In this document: positions 44,072-54,736 of the stretch, in pieces | Layout: each line of letters opens with the position of its first letter | Numbering within the stretch: the first letter of the stretch is position 1 | Assembly: GCF_004361065.1 (NCBI RefSeq) | Contig: NZ_SELT01000013.1 | Span: 16,081 to 80,080, forward strand | Direction: 5' to 3' | Source: Cognatilysobacter terrigena | GTDB lineage: Bacteria > Pseudomonadota > Gammaproteobacteria > Xanthomonadales > Xanthomonadaceae | Length of the DNA stretch: 64,000 nucleotides | The notes under the pieces: generated by a model | Database searches by the model: none | Told to the model about the DNA's origin: nothing | What the model saw: the letters and a program-made list of their open reading frames with translations, nothing else | Position numbers and translations under genes: made by a program

Positions 44072-46206
44072 AATCGCGCATGTCCGCCGGCCTGCGTCGC
44101 AGTCGTCGCATGAAGAATGCGGGCGCGGAGGCGGCGCAGTTCCGCGCGCGCGCGTTCGTCGCGATGCTGTGCATCTTCACCGCGCTGCTCGGCCTCGGCG
44201 GCTGGTACTTCCGGCTGCAGGTGCTGCAGCACGAAGACTTCGTGACGCGTTCGGAAGCCAATCGCATCAAGCTGCGTCCGATCGTGCCAGGTCGCGGCCT
44301 CATCTACGACCGCAAGGGTCGAATCCTCGCCGACAACGTGCCGGCATGGCGCCTGGACGTCACGCCCAGCGAGGCGGGCGACACGACGAAGTGGTTGCCG
44401 CAGATCGCGCGCATCATCGAACTCGCGCCCGAGGACATCGAGCGCTTCGACAACGCGCGCAAGGGTTCGCGCGGGTTCAAGCCGATCACGCTGAAGATGC
44501 GTCTGTCGGAAGAAGAGGCGGCGCGGTTCGCGGTCGATCGCTGGCGGTATCCCGGCATCGAACTCGTGTCGTATCTCAATCGACGCTATCCGTACGGCGA
44601 GCTGACCGCGCACGTGATCGGCTACGTCGGCCGCGTCGACGAAGCCGATGCGAAGAACCTCGGTCCCGGCTTCGACGCGCTCACGCACATCGGCAAGACC
44701 GGCCTCGAGCGCGCGTACGAGGAACAGCTGCGCGGCAAGATCGGCTACGAGAAGGTCGAGACGAACGTCGAAGGCCGTCCGCTGCGCACGGTCGGCCGCG
44801 TGCCGGCGCAACCGGGCACCGATCTTCGCCTGTCGGTCGACATCGACCTGCAGCAGGCGATGGTGACCGCGTTCGGCGACATGGACGGCGCGGCGGTGGC
44901 GGTCGATCCACGCACCGGCGACGTGCTCGCGATGGTGTCGCTGCCGTCGTACGACGCGAACCTGTTCGTCAACGGCATCTCGCACCAGAGCTACAAGGCG
45001 CTGACGACGAATCCGTCGCGCCCGCTGTTTAATCGCCCGGTGCTCGGCGGCGGCCCGCCCGGTTCGACGATCAAGCCGTTGTTCGGCCTCGCGGGCCTCG
45101 ACAGCGGCCTGCGCACGCCGGAATCGGCGGTGTTCTCGACCGGCGAATTCCACATTCCCGGCCAGAGGCGCGGCTATCGCGACGCGCACGGCGCTGCGGG
45201 CTGGACCGATCTCAGGAAGTCGATCGCGCAGTCGGTCAACTTCTACTACTACAAGCTCGCGTTCGACATGGGCATCGACAAGTTCGATGCGTACATGCGC
45301 CGGTTCGGCTTTGGCCAAAAGTCGGGCATCGACCTGCTGGGCGAAAACATCGGCATCGTGCCGTCGCCGCAATGGAAGGCCAAGCGCAGCAAGGAGCCGT
45401 GGTACGCGGGCGAAACCGTGATCGCGGGCATCGGCCAGGGCTACTGGGTGGCGACGGTGCTGCAGCTCGCGCGCGGCACGGCGGCGATCGCGAACGGCGG
45501 CGCGCTGAATCCGTTGCATCTCGTGATGTCGACGCGCGATCGCTACAACGGCCCGTGGATGCCGACGCCGCATCCGCCGGGCGCGCGCATCACCGAGAGC
45601 GAAGCGCATCTCCGCGCCGTGCAGGAAGGCATGATCGCGACCGTGCATGGCGGCGGCACCGCGACCAACGTCGCGCGCGGTGCGACGTACCTGATGGCGG
45701 GCAAGACCGGTACCGCGCAGAAGGTCGGCCGACAGGGCGGTCGTAACGTCGATCCGCATGCGCTGCCGTACAACCTGCGCCACCAGGCGCTGTTCATCGC
45801 GTACGCACCGGCTGATAACCCGCGCATCGCGATCGCGGTGTCGGTGGAGCATGGCGGCTTCGGTGCGTCGTCGGCTGCGCCGATCGCGCGCAAGGTGTTC
45901 GATGCGTGGTTGCTCGGCAAGATGCCAGAGCCCACCGAGGGCGTGACTCGTTCGCCGCAGGGGGGCGCGCCGCTGGATTACGTGCCGGAAGCAGAGGTCG
46001 CTGCGCCCGTCGCGAAGCCTGCCGCGCCGGCGAGGACGCCTGTGGCGCCGACGCCCGCCGTCCCGCCTGCGCCGGACGATGAGGAACCCGCACCCGCATC
46101 CCCCGATCCGTTGCCGACCGGCAAGCCCGTCGCCGCTGCACGCGGCGAAGCGGCGGCGCGCAAGGCGCTCGCGGTGCTGCAGCAGCTCCAGGGTGGCGCG
46201 CGATGA
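44068..46206 (+). CDS. mrdA: Penicillin-binding protein 2 (elongation transpeptidase)
   Basis: Class B penicillin-binding protein that cross-links peptidoglycan during cell elongation. 712 residues: one N-terminal membrane helix (FVAMLCIFTALLGLGGWYF), a pedestal domain starting IVPGRGLIYDRKGRILADN, and a transpeptidase with Ser333-x-x-Lys336 (GSTIKP), Ser389-Val-Asn391 and Lys546-Thr-Gly548 (KTGTAQK). The C-terminal ~80 residues are Pro/Ala-rich and extra compared with E. coli PBP2. ATG 44068 overlaps the mreD stop and is preferred to earlier in-frame starts inside mreD. Confidence 0.97.
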   Translation: MKSRMSAGLRRSRRMKNAGAEAAQFRARAFVAMLCIFTALLGLGGWYFRLQVLQHEDFVTRSEANRIKLRPIVPGRGLIYDRKGRILADNVPAWRLDVTPSEAGDTTKWLPQIARIIELAPEDIERFDNARKGSRGFKPITLKMRLSEEEAARFAVDRWRYPGIELVSYLNRRYPYGELTAHVIGYVGRVDEADAKNLGPGFDALTHIGKTGLERAYEEQLRGKIGYEKVETNVEGRPLRTVGRVPAQPGTDLRLSVDIDLQQAMVTAFGDMDGAAVAVDPRTGDVLAMVSLPSYDANLFVNGISHQSYKALTTNPSRPLFNRPVLGGGPPGSTIKPLFGLAGLDSGLRTPESAVFSTGEFHIPGQRRGYRDAHGAAGWTDLRKSIAQSVNFYYYKLAFDMGIDKFDAYMRRFGFGQKSGIDLLGENIGIVPSPQWKAKRSKEPWYAGETVIAGIGQGYWVATVLQLARGTAAIANGGALNPLHLVMSTRDRYNGPWMPTPHPPGARITESEAHLRAVQEGMIATVHGGGTATNVARGATYLMAGKTGTAQKVGRQGGRNVDPHALPYNLRHQALFIAYAPADNPRIAIAVSVEHGGFGASSAAPIARKVFDAWLLGKMPEPTEGVTRSPQGGAPLDYVPEAEVAAPVAKPAAPARTPVAPTPAVPPAPDDEEPAPASPDPLPTGKPVAAARGEAAARKALAVLQQLQGGAR

Positions 46207-47312
46207 TCCTGCTGCGCTGGCTCTACGACATGGGGCTGCGCTTCACGCGCACCATTGATCTGCCGTTGCTCGGCGCGCTGCTCGCGCTTATGGCGATCGG
46301 CATGGCGGTGATCTACAGCGCGGGCGATGGCTCGATGCGCATGGTCATCGCGCGCGGCGCGCACTACGGCCTCGGCCTCGGCGCGATGTGGGCGATCTCC
46401 CGTATCCCGGTGCACCAGCTGCGCAACTGGACGCCGTATCTCTACGGCGCTTCGATCATTCCTTTGTTCGTCGTGCTGCTGGTCGGCAGCGGCAAACACG
46501 GCAACCTCTGGATCAATCTCGGCGTCTTCTATTTCCAGCCGTCGGAAGTGCTCAAGCTGAGCCTGCCGATGATGGTCGCCTGGTATCTCAATCGACGTCC
46601 GCTGCCGCCGAACCTCAAGGTGACGCTGGTCGCGGCGACGATCATCGCGGTGCCGACGCTGCTCATCCTCAAGCAGCCTGACTTCGGCACGGCGATGCTG
46701 GTCGCGTTGAGCGGCGCGTTCGTGCTCTATCTCGCCGGGTTGTCGTGGTGGTGGTTTGTCGCCGCGGGCGCAGGTGTCGCAAGCGTCGCGCCGGTGGCGT
46801 GGTTCTTCCTACTGCGGCCGTACCAGAAGGACCGCATCCTCACCTTCCTCAATCCCGAATCCGATCCGCTCGGCGCGGGCTGGAACATCATCCAGTCGAA
46901 GATCGCGATCGGCGCCGGCGGCTTCACCGGCAAGGGCTGGATGCACGGCTCGCAGTCGCACCTCAACTACCTGCCCGAACACACCACGGACTTCGTGTTC
47001 GCAGTACTGAGCGAGGAGTTCGGCTGGATCGGCGTGATCACGGTGATCGCGCTGTATCTGTTCGTCATCGGCCGCTGCCTGTGGATCGCGGTCGAAGCGC
47101 GTGACGGGTATTCGCGCCTGATCGCCGGCGCGCTCGCGATGGCGTTCTGCGTGTACGTCATCGTCAACGGCGGGATGATCGCCGGGCTGTTGCCGGTGGT
47201 CGGCGTGCCGATGCCGTTGCTGAGCTATGGCGGCACGTCGGCGGTGTCGCTGCTGGCCGGCCTGGGCGTGGTGATGGCGGTGAAGGCGCATCGGCCGACG
47301 TACGGGCGCTGA
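46203..47312 (+). CDS. rodA: Peptidoglycan glycosyltransferase RodA (SEDS family)
   Basis: Polytopic SEDS glycosyltransferase that polymerises lipid II with PBP2. 369 residues with about ten membrane helices. The catalytic-loop region GWNIIQSKIAIGAGGFTGKGWMHGSQSHLNYLPEHTTDFVFAVLSEEFGWIG and the C-terminal PMPLLSYGGTSAVSLLAGLGVVM are diagnostic. The ATG overlaps the mrdA stop (ATGA). A 7-bp hairpin without a clear T tract (47318-47337) follows; a TonB receptor gene comes next. Confidence 0.97.
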   Translation: MILLRWLYDMGLRFTRTIDLPLLGALLALMAIGMAVIYSAGDGSMRMVIARGAHYGLGLGAMWAISRIPVHQLRNWTPYLYGASIIPLFVVLLVGSGKHGNLWINLGVFYFQPSEVLKLSLPMMVAWYLNRRPLPPNLKVTLVAATIIAVPTLLILKQPDFGTAMLVALSGAFVLYLAGLSWWWFVAAGAGVASVAPVAWFFLLRPYQKDRILTFLNPESDPLGAGWNIIQSKIAIGAGGFTGKGWMHGSQSHLNYLPEHTTDFVFAVLSEEFGWIGVITVIALYLFVIGRCLWIAVEARDGYSRLIAGALAMAFCVYVIVNGGMIAGLLPVVGVPMPLLSYGGTSAVSLLAGLGVVMAVKAHRPTYGR

Positions 47313-47405
47313 GGGTTTCCGGGGTTGCCGCCCCGGATGGATTGAGGGATGGTGTCCCCGGACTTGACAGGGGAAGTCCGTCCTCAGCCATCGAAAGGAA
47401 CTCGT

Positions 47406-49889
47406 ATGACCGCTCAACGTCATCGCCTCGCGCAGGCGATCGTCGCCGCGCTGGCCGTCGCCGCGCTGCCTGCCTTCGCGCAGGACGCCACGCCGACCGC
47501 CGATACCTCCGCCAAGCAGCTCGACACCGTGCAGATCACGGGTTCGCGCGTGCGCGGCCGCACCGCCGCCGACACCGCCGCACCGGTCGACGTCATCCGC
47601 CGCGAGGAACTCGAAGCCACGGGTGCGCAGGAAGTCGGCCAGATCCTGCAGATGCTCGAACCGAGCTTCAACTTCTCGCGCACCACCGTGTCGGACGGCA
47701 CCGACATCCTGCGTCCCGCCACGCTGCGCGCGCTCGGCCCCGACCAGGTGCTCGTGCTCGTCAACGGCAAGCGTCGCCATCAGCAGGCCTTGGTCAACGT
47801 GCAGCAGACCATCGGCCGCGGTTCCGCCGGTACCGACATCAACGCCATTCCGCTCGGTGCGATCGAGCGCATCGAAGTGCTGCGCGACGGTGCCGCCGCG
47901 CAGTACGGCTCCGACGCGATCGCGGGCGTCATCAACATCATCCTGCGCAAGCAGACCGACCACACGGATGTGTCGGTGCAGGCGGGCCAGACGTACAAAG
48001 GCGATGGCGAGTTGTTCTCGCTGTCGGCCAACACCGGCGTCAAGCTCGGTGCCGACGGCTACCTCAACCTCACCGGCGAATACCGCGATCGCGGCGAGAC
48101 CAATCGCGCGGGCCCCGACGAATTGCGCGTGAATCCGCCGCGCGTCACCCAGCACCTCGGCGACGCGAAAGCCAAGGACGCCTACTTCTGGCTCAACGGC
48201 GGCCTGCCAATCGGCGCCGGCGAGCTGTACTGGTTCGGCGGCCTGTCGCATCGGAAGGGCAGCTCGTTCGGCTTCTTCCGCACCGCGGGCGACAACCGCA
48301 CGGTGCCCGCGTACTACCCGGACGGTTTCCTGCCGAACATCCGCACGACGGTCGATGACACGTCGCTCGCGGTCGGCTATCGCGCGCCGTTGGCGGGCAC
48401 CTGGGACTGGGACATCTCGGTCAATCGTGGTCGCAGCAAGTTCGGCTTCCACGAATCGAACTCGGTGAACGTGAGCTGGTACTACGAGCCGCTCGGCACC
48501 GGCATCTACGCCGATTCGCCGCGCGAAGCCGACACCGGCACGCTGCAGGCCGACCAGACGACGTTCAACCTCGACTTCACCGGCAGCGTCGACGGCATCG
48601 GCGGGCGACCGCTGTATCTCGCCACCGGCTACGAATGGCGCAGCGACGACTACCGCATCACCCCCGGTGATCCGGTGTCGTACACCTACGGCCGCACCAA
48701 CAACCGCTCGATCGTGATCCGCGGCCAGACCGGCGACATCGCGCAACCCGGCATGCAGGGCTTCCCGGGTTTCTCGCCTAATGAGGCGGTCGACGACGGG
48801 CGCCACAGCCAGGCGGTCTACTTCGATGCCGAAACCAACGTCGCCGAGCATTTCCTGCTCGCCGGTGCCGTGCGCTACGAGGACTACAGCGACTTCGGCA
48901 AGACCACTACCGGCAAGCTGTCGATGCGCTGGGACGCGTCGCCGCAGTTCGCATTGCGCGGCACGCTGGAAACCGGCTTCCGCGCGCCCGGCGTGCAGCA
49001 GCTGTTCTACAGCCAGCGCTCCACCAACCTCAACTCGGCCGGCGTGCTCACCGATACGCTCACCGCGCGCCAGGACAGCGACGTCACCCGCGCGTTCGGC
49101 ATCGAACCGCTGAGGGAGGAGACGTCGAAGAGCGGGAGCCTCGGCTTCGTGTGGAAACCGACGAATCGGTTCTCGCTGACGATGGACGTGTTCCGCATCG
49201 ACATCGACGACCGCATCATCTTCTCGTCGAACATCCAGCCGGAATCGGTCGGCACCGACGGCCAGCCCTGCAACGCGACCAACAGCAACTGTCCGATCCA
49301 CGCCATCCTCGATCCGATCGGCGTCGGCCAGGTGCTGTTCTTCACCAACGCGATCGACACCAAGACCGAGGGCGTGGACCTCGTCGCGAACCACGACACG
49401 CTGTTCGCGAGCGGCGCCAAGCTCAATCTGTCGGCGCTCGTCCACTTCAATAGAACGGAAGTCACCGACCGTCGCTCGCAGTCGCCGATCCTGTCGCCGT
49501 CGCAACTGTTCGACGACACGCAGGTGACGCTGATCGAGGAAGGCCAGCCACGTGCGCATCACGTCCTGCAGGCACTGTACGACCAGGGCCCGTGGCAGGT
49601 GATGTCGCGTGCGAACTACTTCGGCTCCGTCGCCGGCGAGGGCTTCACGCCCGGCATCAAGCAGAAGTGGGGCGGCAAGTGGCTGTTCGACGCCAGCGTG
49701 CGCTACCGCTTCAACCCGAACGTCAGCCTGACGGTCGGTGCGGACAACATCTTCGATACGTACCCCGCCAAGTGGGATCGAAACGGCGGCTTCCCGTTCC
49801 CGCAGCTGGGCTTCACCTATGGTTGGGAAACCCTGCCGTTCGGCATGAACGGTGGCAGCTATTACGCGCGGGTTGACTGGCGTTTCTGA
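47406..49889 (+). CDS. TonB-dependent outer-membrane receptor (827 aa)
   Basis: Outer-membrane active transporter. Signal peptide [26 protein letters not shown], a TonB-box-like region [10 protein letters not shown], a plug domain (about 55-165) with [28 protein letters not shown], and a 22-strand barrel ending in a C-terminal Phe (YYARVDWRF), the usual assembly signal. AAGGA precedes ATG 47406. A small 6-bp hairpin (47360-47379) lies in the 5' region. The substrate is not evident; relatives take up siderophores, vitamins or oligosaccharides. It ends at a strong terminator. Confidence 0.93.
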   Translation: MTAQRHRLAQAIVAALAVAALPAFAQDATPTADTSAKQLDTVQITGSRVRGRTAADTAAPVDVIRREELEATGAQEVGQILQMLEPSFNFSRTTVSDGTDILRPATLRALGPDQVLVLVNGKRRHQQALVNVQQTIGRGSAGTDINAIPLGAIERIEVLRDGAAAQYGSDAIAGVINIILRKQTDHTDVSVQAGQTYKGDGELFSLSANTGVKLGADGYLNLTGEYRDRGETNRAGPDELRVNPPRVTQHLGDAKAKDAYFWLNGGLPIGAGELYWFGGLSHRKGSSFGFFRTAGDNRTVPAYYPDGFLPNIRTTVDDTSLAVGYRAPLAGTWDWDISVNRGRSKFGFHESNSVNVSWYYEPLGTGIYADSPREADTGTLQADQTTFNLDFTGSVDGIGGRPLYLATGYEWRSDDYRITPGDPVSYTYGRTNNRSIVIRGQTGDIAQPGMQGFPGFSPNEAVDDGRHSQAVYFDAETNVAEHFLLAGAVRYEDYSDFGKTTTGKLSMRWDASPQFALRGTLETGFRAPGVQQLFYSQRSTNLNSAGVLTDTLTARQDSDVTRAFGIEPLREETSKSGSLGFVWKPTNRFSLTMDVFRIDIDDRIIFSSNIQPESVGTDGQPCNATNSNCPIHAILDPIGVGQVLFFTNAIDTKTEGVDLVANHDTLFASGAKLNLSALVHFNRTEVTDRRSQSPILSPSQLFDDTQVTLIEEGQPRAHHVLQALYDQGPWQVMSRANYFGSVAGEGFTPGIKQKWGGKWLFDASVRYRFNPNVSLTVGADNIFDTYPAKWDRNGGFPFPQLGFTYGWETLPFGMNGGSYYARVDWRF

Positions 49890-49906
49890 GCGGCGTGGTG
49901 TGGCGT

Positions 49907-49934
49907 GAAACGGGCGGCTTCGGCCGCCCGTTTC
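49907..49934. terminator. Bidirectional terminator between TonB receptor and cca
   Basis: GAAACGGGCGGC (49907-49918) pairs over 12 bp with GCCGCCCGTTTC (49923-49934), closed by a stable TTCG loop, followed by TTACC. Convergent genes lie on both sides. Confidence 0.85.
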
Positions 49935-49948
49935 TTACCGGTGCCAAT

Positions 49949-51193
49949 TCAACGCTTCTTGCCGGTCGCCTCGGCAATGGCATCGATACGCGCGCGGCGT
50001 AACGCTTCGCCGAGTGCGGGACCCTCCAGTCCGTCGCGTGCCACTGCATCGGCGCGTACGGCGCGCGCAGCCTCGAGTGCCATTAACAAGCCCTCGCGTG
50101 GCGGATACGGCTCGTTCTCGAGGCCGAGGCGTCCGCGCTTGTCGGCTTCGCACGCAATAACCAGCTGTTCGATGCGCGCGGGCTGGCGGAAGCCATCGCA
50201 GCGCTGCAGCAGGTCGTGCACGGTCGTCGCGCGCAGGTCGGCGAAGCGATGCACGTTGAGGTGTTCGCGACAGACCATCGTCGCGAGCTGGCGGTGCGCG
50301 GTCGGCACTTTGAGGCGATCACACAGCGCGCGCAGCGGCGCGAGGCCGGCGTGTTCGTGGCCGATGTGCTTGGGCAGGACGTCGTCGGGTGTCAGTGCCT
50401 TGCCCAGGTCGTGCGTCAGTGCAGCGAAGCCGATGACGTCGTCGCCCGGCGCGAGCGTCGCCGCCATGTCGCAGACCATTTCGACATGCACGCCGGTGTC
50501 GACTTCGGGATGGTATTCAGCGCGCTGCGGCACGCCGTAGAGCGCCTCGACTTCCGGAAGGATCGCGCCCAGCGCGCCCGCGTCGTGCAGCGTGCGCAGG
50601 AACGCGGACGGCTTCGCGCTTGCGACGGAACGACGCAGCTCCTGCCACACGCGTTCGGGCGTGAGGTCGGCGAGTTCGCCCGACTCGGCCATCTGCCGCA
50701 TCAGCGCCATCGTTTCCGGCGCGACGGTGAACCCGAGTGGCGCGAGCCGCGCCATGAAGCGTGCGGCACGCAGCACGCGCAGCGGGTCCTCGACGAATGC
50801 CGGGCCGACATGGCGCAGCACCCGTGCATTCAGATCGTCGACCCCGTGCAGCGGATCGACGAGGTCGCCGAGCGAACCGTCTTCGCATACTTCGCGGGCG
50901 ATCGCGTTGATCGTGAAGTCGCGACGCTCGAGATCCTGCTCCAGCGTCACCGACGGGTCGGCGTCGACGACGAAGCCCCGGTAGCCGCGACCGCTCTTGC
51001 GTTCGGTACGCGCGAGCGCGTACTCCTCGCCGGTCCGTGGATGCAGGAACACCGGGAAATCGCGGCCGACGGGCTTGTAGCCGGCGTCGAGCATCTGCTG
51101 CGGCGTTGCGCCGACGACGACGAAGTCGCGATCGCCGGGCTCGGCGCCGAGCAACGGATCGCGCACGGCGCCGCCGACGAGGTAGACCTTCAT
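49949..51193 (-). CDS. cca: Multifunctional CCA protein (tRNA nucleotidyltransferase with HD domain)
   Basis: Adds or repairs the CCA end of tRNAs. 414 residues, matching the longer bacterial type with a C-terminal HD phosphohydrolase domain. The head carries LVGGAVRD, the catalytic GDRDFVV and [10 protein letters not shown] with [20 protein letters not shown]; the HD motif is [12 protein letters not shown]. Cytoplasmic. The PH-domain gene ends 3 bases upstream of its start, so the two probably share a message. Confidence 0.96.
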   Translation of the reverse strand: MKVYLVGGAVRDPLLGAEPGDRDFVVVGATPQQMLDAGYKPVGRDFPVFLHPRTGEEYALARTERKSGRGYRGFVVDADPSVTLEQDLERRDFTINAIAREVCEDGSLGDLVDPLHGVDDLNARVLRHVGPAFVEDPLRVLRAARFMARLAPLGFTVAPETMALMRQMAESGELADLTPERVWQELRRSVASAKPSAFLRTLHDAGALGAILPEVEALYGVPQRAEYHPEVDTGVHVEMVCDMAATLAPGDDVIGFAALTHDLGKALTPDDVLPKHIGHEHAGLAPLRALCDRLKVPTAHRQLATMVCREHLNVHRFADLRATTVHDLLQRCDGFRQPARIEQLVIACEADKRGRLGLENEPYPPREGLLMALEAARAVRADAVARDGLEGPALGEALRRARIDAIAEATGKKR

Positions 51194-51195
51194 GC

Positions 51196-51570
51196 TCAGC
51201 GCGTGGCCTGCGCGAGGATCGCGATGATGTCGCGCGCGCCGGTGCCGCGGCCGAGCGCGCGCGTGATCGGTTCGGCCTGGCTCGACACCCAGATGCGCAG
51301 GTCGCTGTCGAGATCGAAATGGCCGGCCGTCTCGACCGAATACATCACGATCGCGCGGTACGGAATGCTGAGGTAACTCGTCTTCTTGCCGGTCACGCCC
51401 TGCTTGTCGACGATGATCATGCGGCGATCGGTGAACACGATCAGGTCGCGCACGAAACCGAACGCGCGCTGCAGGACTTCACCGGGCGCGAGCAGCGGAC
51501 CGAATTCGTCGTGCAGGTCGGCGATGTCCTTTTCGCCAGCGTGGCCCATCAGCGTGTCGAGCAGTCCCAT
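51196..51570 (-). CDS. PH-domain protein (bacterial PH, YvbH-like type)
   Basis: A 124-residue cytoplasmic protein read as one bacterial pleckstrin-homology domain: [45 protein letters not shown], then [32 protein letters not shown] lies upstream of ATG 51570. It precedes cca with a 2-base gap. Function is unknown for this family in bacteria; a link to tRNA maturation would be only positional. Confidence 0.85.
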   Translation of the reverse strand: MGLLDTLMGHAGEKDIADLHDEFGPLLAPGEVLQRAFGFVRDLIVFTDRRMIIVDKQGVTGKKTSYLSIPYRAIVMYSVETAGHFDLDSDLRIWVSSQAEPITRALGRGTGARDIIAILAQATR

Positions 51571-51605
51571 GGCGGTCTCCTTCGTCCGAAGGCGACAAGC
51601 ATGCC

Positions 51606-53690
51606 TCAGCCGCGGCGGGATTTCGGCGGCATCGGCTGCGGTGCGGGCGGCGTGGTCGCGAGCGGGCAGGAGAACGACGTGTGCTGCCCGCCGAAGTTGC
51701 CGCGCATGCGGTCGGTCACGCGCAACGCATTGCCGCTCATGCGCCAGTCGTAGAGCACGCTGAAGGCGAGGACGCGGGCGACGTAGTCGCGCGTTTCCTT
51801 GTAGGTGATCGTCTCGATCCAGAAATCCGGATCCATGCCCGGGCGCTGCGACTTCCAGCGTGCGAGCGGCGCCGGCCCTGCGTTGTAGCCGGCCAGCGTG
51901 TAGTACGGACGGCCTTCGCCGTAGCCGTCGAGCAGCTGACGGAGGTAGGCGGTGCCGAGGACGATGCTGGTATCGGGGTCGTACAGGCTGGACTCGCCGC
52001 TCCACGGCACGCCGATGCGGCTGGCGACATCCGCGCCCGTCGCGGGCAGCAGCTGCATCAGGCCGATGGCGTTCGCGCCCGACCGCGCCTTCGGATTGAA
52101 CACGCTCTCCGCGCGGATCTCGGCCGCGACCCATGCCGGATCGAGACCGTTCTTCTGCGCTTCGCGACGGATCGTCGCTTCGTGATGGATCGGGAACCGC
52201 AGCGTGTAGAGACGCAGTTCTTCGGGATCCGGCTTGCCCAGCGAGAACACGGCGCGGTCGAACCAGCCGTGCTGCTGCGCGAGTTCGACGGCGGTGATGC
52301 GACGCGTCGCGTCGAAGCGCGTGAGCGCGTCGTTCCATTCGGCCGTCGCCCAACCGGGGCGATCGATGTCCCACAGCGCGAGTGCGCGCTGCAACGCCGG
52401 ATCGGCGGCCACCGCGGTGCGCATGGACGGCGAATCGCCGGGAATCCACGGGCACAACGTGTACGCCTGGCCGATGCGATCAGCGGCGAGGAAGCCGTGG
52501 AACTCGGGCTTTGCGGCCGCGGCGCGATACAGGCGCTGCGCTGCGTCGCGATCGCCCTGCAGTTCGGACAGACGCGCTTCGAAGTACTGCCAGCGCGAAT
52601 CGTCGCGCTGGGGCGACGGCATGGTGCGGATGGCCGCGAGCGCACCCGCCCAGTCCGAACGCGCCATCGCTTCGCGCGCGCGCCATTCGCGCAGGCGGTC
52701 GTCATAGGCGGACGCCGGCACCGCGGCGAGTCGCTGCGCCGACTGCGGCTCGTACGACGACGCCGTCCACAGCGCGGCCTGGTACAGCACGCGGCCGCGT
52801 TCGACGTCGGTGAAGCCGAGCGCCGGGCCGTATTTCGCGAGCTGCGCCTGCGCGTCCTGCGGTACCGACTTGGCATAACGCGCGAGACCGTACGACGCGA
52901 TGCGCCGGCTGCGCTCCGTCTTCGGCCACGACAGTGCGCGATCGTTCAGTGCTTCCACGAACGAGGCGTAATCGTTGCCGAGTGCGGCCTGGTCAGCCGG
53001 CAAGCCGCGCGCGGCGGTACGCATCACCGCGGGTTGCCATGCTTCGGCGGCCTTTTCGAGGCGCTCCCATCGAAGCTCCGGCGTCAGGCCGCCGCGTGCG
53101 TCGAGTGCGCTGAACACCGGATCGCATTGCGACGGCAACGACTCGGCGGCTTCGCGCCAGATGGTCTGCGCCTGCTGCGTCCATGACGCGTCGGTGCGCC
53201 CGAGCGCGGCCTGCGCCTGCAATGCACTGCAGCGCAGGCCGACATCCTTGATCGCCGGTTTCCATGCAGCGTCGACGGCCGCCCAATCCTGGCGTCGGGT
53301 CGCTTCCGCGAGCCATGCGCTCCGGAACGCCTCGCCCACGGCCTGTCCGCCATAGCGCTGCAGGAAGCTGTCCGCGCGTGCGCGATCGAGCGAGGCGAGG
53401 CTGCGTCGCAACGTTGCGTACTCGATCCAGCCGTACAGCGGATGACGCACGAGATCCGAATATGCGGCAGCGTCGAACGTTCCGGCTTCCGCGGCGGCGA
53501 TCGCTTCGCGCACGCGCGACAGTTGCGGATCGTTGCGCATCGCAGGCATGGCGGGCGACGCGGGTGCGACAGGCGTCGTCGGGCCTGCGGCCTTCGCATC
53601 GGGCGGCGGCATCTGCGCGCAGGCGGGAACCGACGCGGCAAGTGCGAGGACGAGGAGCGAAGACAGCGGCAGGGGACGGAAACGGCGCAT
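51606..53690 (-). CDS. slt: Soluble lytic murein transglycosylase (Slt70-like)
   Basis: Periplasmic enzyme that cleaves peptidoglycan to 1,6-anhydro-muropeptides. 694 residues: signal peptide (MRRFRPLPLSSLLVLALAASVPACA, with a possible lipobox at VPAC), a long helical superhelix of repeats, and a C-terminal lysozyme-like domain with catalytic Glu528 in AESVFNPKARSGANAIGLMQLLP and YNAGPAPLARW. Start 53690 is favoured over 53711 because a -10 box lies between them. Confidence 0.93.
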   Translation of the reverse strand: MRRFRPLPLSSLLVLALAASVPACAQMPPPDAKAAGPTTPVAPASPAMPAMRNDPQLSRVREAIAAAEAGTFDAAAYSDLVRHPLYGWIEYATLRRSLASLDRARADSFLQRYGGQAVGEAFRSAWLAEATRRQDWAAVDAAWKPAIKDVGLRCSALQAQAALGRTDASWTQQAQTIWREAAESLPSQCDPVFSALDARGGLTPELRWERLEKAAEAWQPAVMRTAARGLPADQAALGNDYASFVEALNDRALSWPKTERSRRIASYGLARYAKSVPQDAQAQLAKYGPALGFTDVERGRVLYQAALWTASSYEPQSAQRLAAVPASAYDDRLREWRAREAMARSDWAGALAAIRTMPSPQRDDSRWQYFEARLSELQGDRDAAQRLYRAAAAKPEFHGFLAADRIGQAYTLCPWIPGDSPSMRTAVAADPALQRALALWDIDRPGWATAEWNDALTRFDATRRITAVELAQQHGWFDRAVFSLGKPDPEELRLYTLRFPIHHEATIRREAQKNGLDPAWVAAEIRAESVFNPKARSGANAIGLMQLLPATGADVASRIGVPWSGESSLYDPDTSIVLGTAYLRQLLDGYGEGRPYYTLAGYNAGPAPLARWKSQRPGMDPDFWIETITYKETRDYVARVLAFSVLYDWRMSGNALRVTDRMRGNFGGQHTSFSCPLATTPPAPQPMPPKSRRG

Positions 53691-53696
53691 CGGCCG

Positions 53697-53702
53697 ACTA
53701 TA
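53697..53702 (-). promoter_or_regulatory. -10 box for leaderless slt transcript
   Basis: On the minus strand TATAGT is followed by CGGCCG and then the slt ATG, again with six bases between. This argues for leaderless transcription and excludes the upstream in-frame ATG at 53711. Confidence 0.5.
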
Positions 53703-53797
53703 GCGATGCATTCTGAATGCTCCGTACGCATCGGCTTCACGAGCCGCGGCAGGCTGCGTCGCCTTGTAGGCTGCACGCTTTCACGCGGGAGTCGGCG

Positions 53798-54592
53798 ATG
53801 CCGCTGGAGTGGTTGGTGTTCCTCGCGCTCGGCGCCGTCGCCGGCGTGCTCGCGGGCCTGCTCGGCGTGGGCGGCGGGCTGGTGCTGGTCGCCGCACTCG
53901 CGTGGCTGTTGCCGCGCCTCGGCGTGCCGCCGCAGTTCGCGATGCAGGCGGCGCTCGCGAGTTCGATGGCGAGCATCGTGCTCACCGCCGCGGCGTCGGC
54001 GCGTGCACATGCGCGGCGCGGCGCCGTGTTGTGGCCGACGGTGGCGTGGATGGTGCCGGGGCTTCTGGTCGGCGGCGTGCTCGGCAGCGGCATTGCCGTG
54101 CAGATTCCGGGCGCGGTGCTGCGCGCGGGTGTCGCGGGGTATTGCCTGCTGGCGGCGGCGCAGCTCGCGCTGTCGAAGACGCGGACGTCGACATCCGACA
54201 TCGTGCCGCGGGGCTGGCCGATGAGCCTCGCCGGCACGGCGATCGGCATGGTGTCGGCACTGGTCGGCATCGGCGGCGGCGGCATGACTGTGCCGTTGCT
54301 GGTGTGGCGGGGCGTTGCGCCGGTGCGGGCGGTGGGGACGTCGTCCGCGTGCGGCGTCGCGATCGGGGTAGGGAGTGCGCTCGGCTACATGCTGCATCGG
54401 CCGCCGGGCGGGCTCGCCGAGTACGCGGTCGGTTACGTCTACCTGCCGGCGGCTCTTGGCGTCGCCGCGGCGTCGGTGTTCGCCGCGCCGTTCGGTACGC
54501 GGCTCGCCCATCGCATCAGCGGGCCGGCGCTGAAGCGGGTGTTCGCGCTGTTTCTTGTCGGCGTGGCCGCTTCCCTCATCGTCGGCCGTTAG
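53798..54592 (+). CDS. TauE/SafE family sulfite/anion exporter
   Basis: A 264-residue inner-membrane transporter with about eight helices in two related halves. Each half carries the family's glycine motif, GLLGVGGGLVLVAAL near the N-terminus and GIGGGGMTVPLL in the middle. GGGAG precedes ATG 53798. Family members export sulfite, sulfonates or other organic anions. A partner role for the SoeABC-like operon is conceivable but the genes are about 40 kb apart. Confidence 0.9.
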   Translation: MPLEWLVFLALGAVAGVLAGLLGVGGGLVLVAALAWLLPRLGVPPQFAMQAALASSMASIVLTAAASARAHARRGAVLWPTVAWMVPGLLVGGVLGSGIAVQIPGAVLRAGVAGYCLLAAAQLALSKTRTSTSDIVPRGWPMSLAGTAIGMVSALVGIGGGGMTVPLLVWRGVAPVRAVGTSSACGVAIGVGSALGYMLHRPPGGLAEYAVGYVYLPAALGVAAASVFAAPFGTRLAHRISGPALKRVFALFLVGVAASLIVGR

Positions 54593-54623
54593 TTCGCCGC
54601 TTATCGGCCGCCGCGGCCGATCC

Positions 54624-54650
54624 TGAACTTCGGCGCTTGTCGCAAGTTCA
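54624..54650. promoter_or_regulatory. Inverted repeat upstream of the second TonB receptor
   Basis: TGAACTT (54624-54630) and AAGTTCA (54644-54650) are exact inverted repeats with a 13-base centre, in an AT-richer stretch about 90 bp upstream of the receptor ATG. It may be an operator or part of a hairpin. Confidence 0.4.
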
Positions 54651-54736
54651 CGAAACCTTTACAAGAACGTGACGCCGCAGGAACCGAGGCGGCGTGGCCT
54701 GCTTTTCTTGTGTATTTCTTACGGAGAGAGAGATCG

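Noticed and set aside
53691..53711. Upstream ATG (53711) for the lytic transglycosylase
   Set aside because: The TATAGT box with six-base spacing lies between this ATG and the one at 53690, and the later start gives a normal signal peptide.
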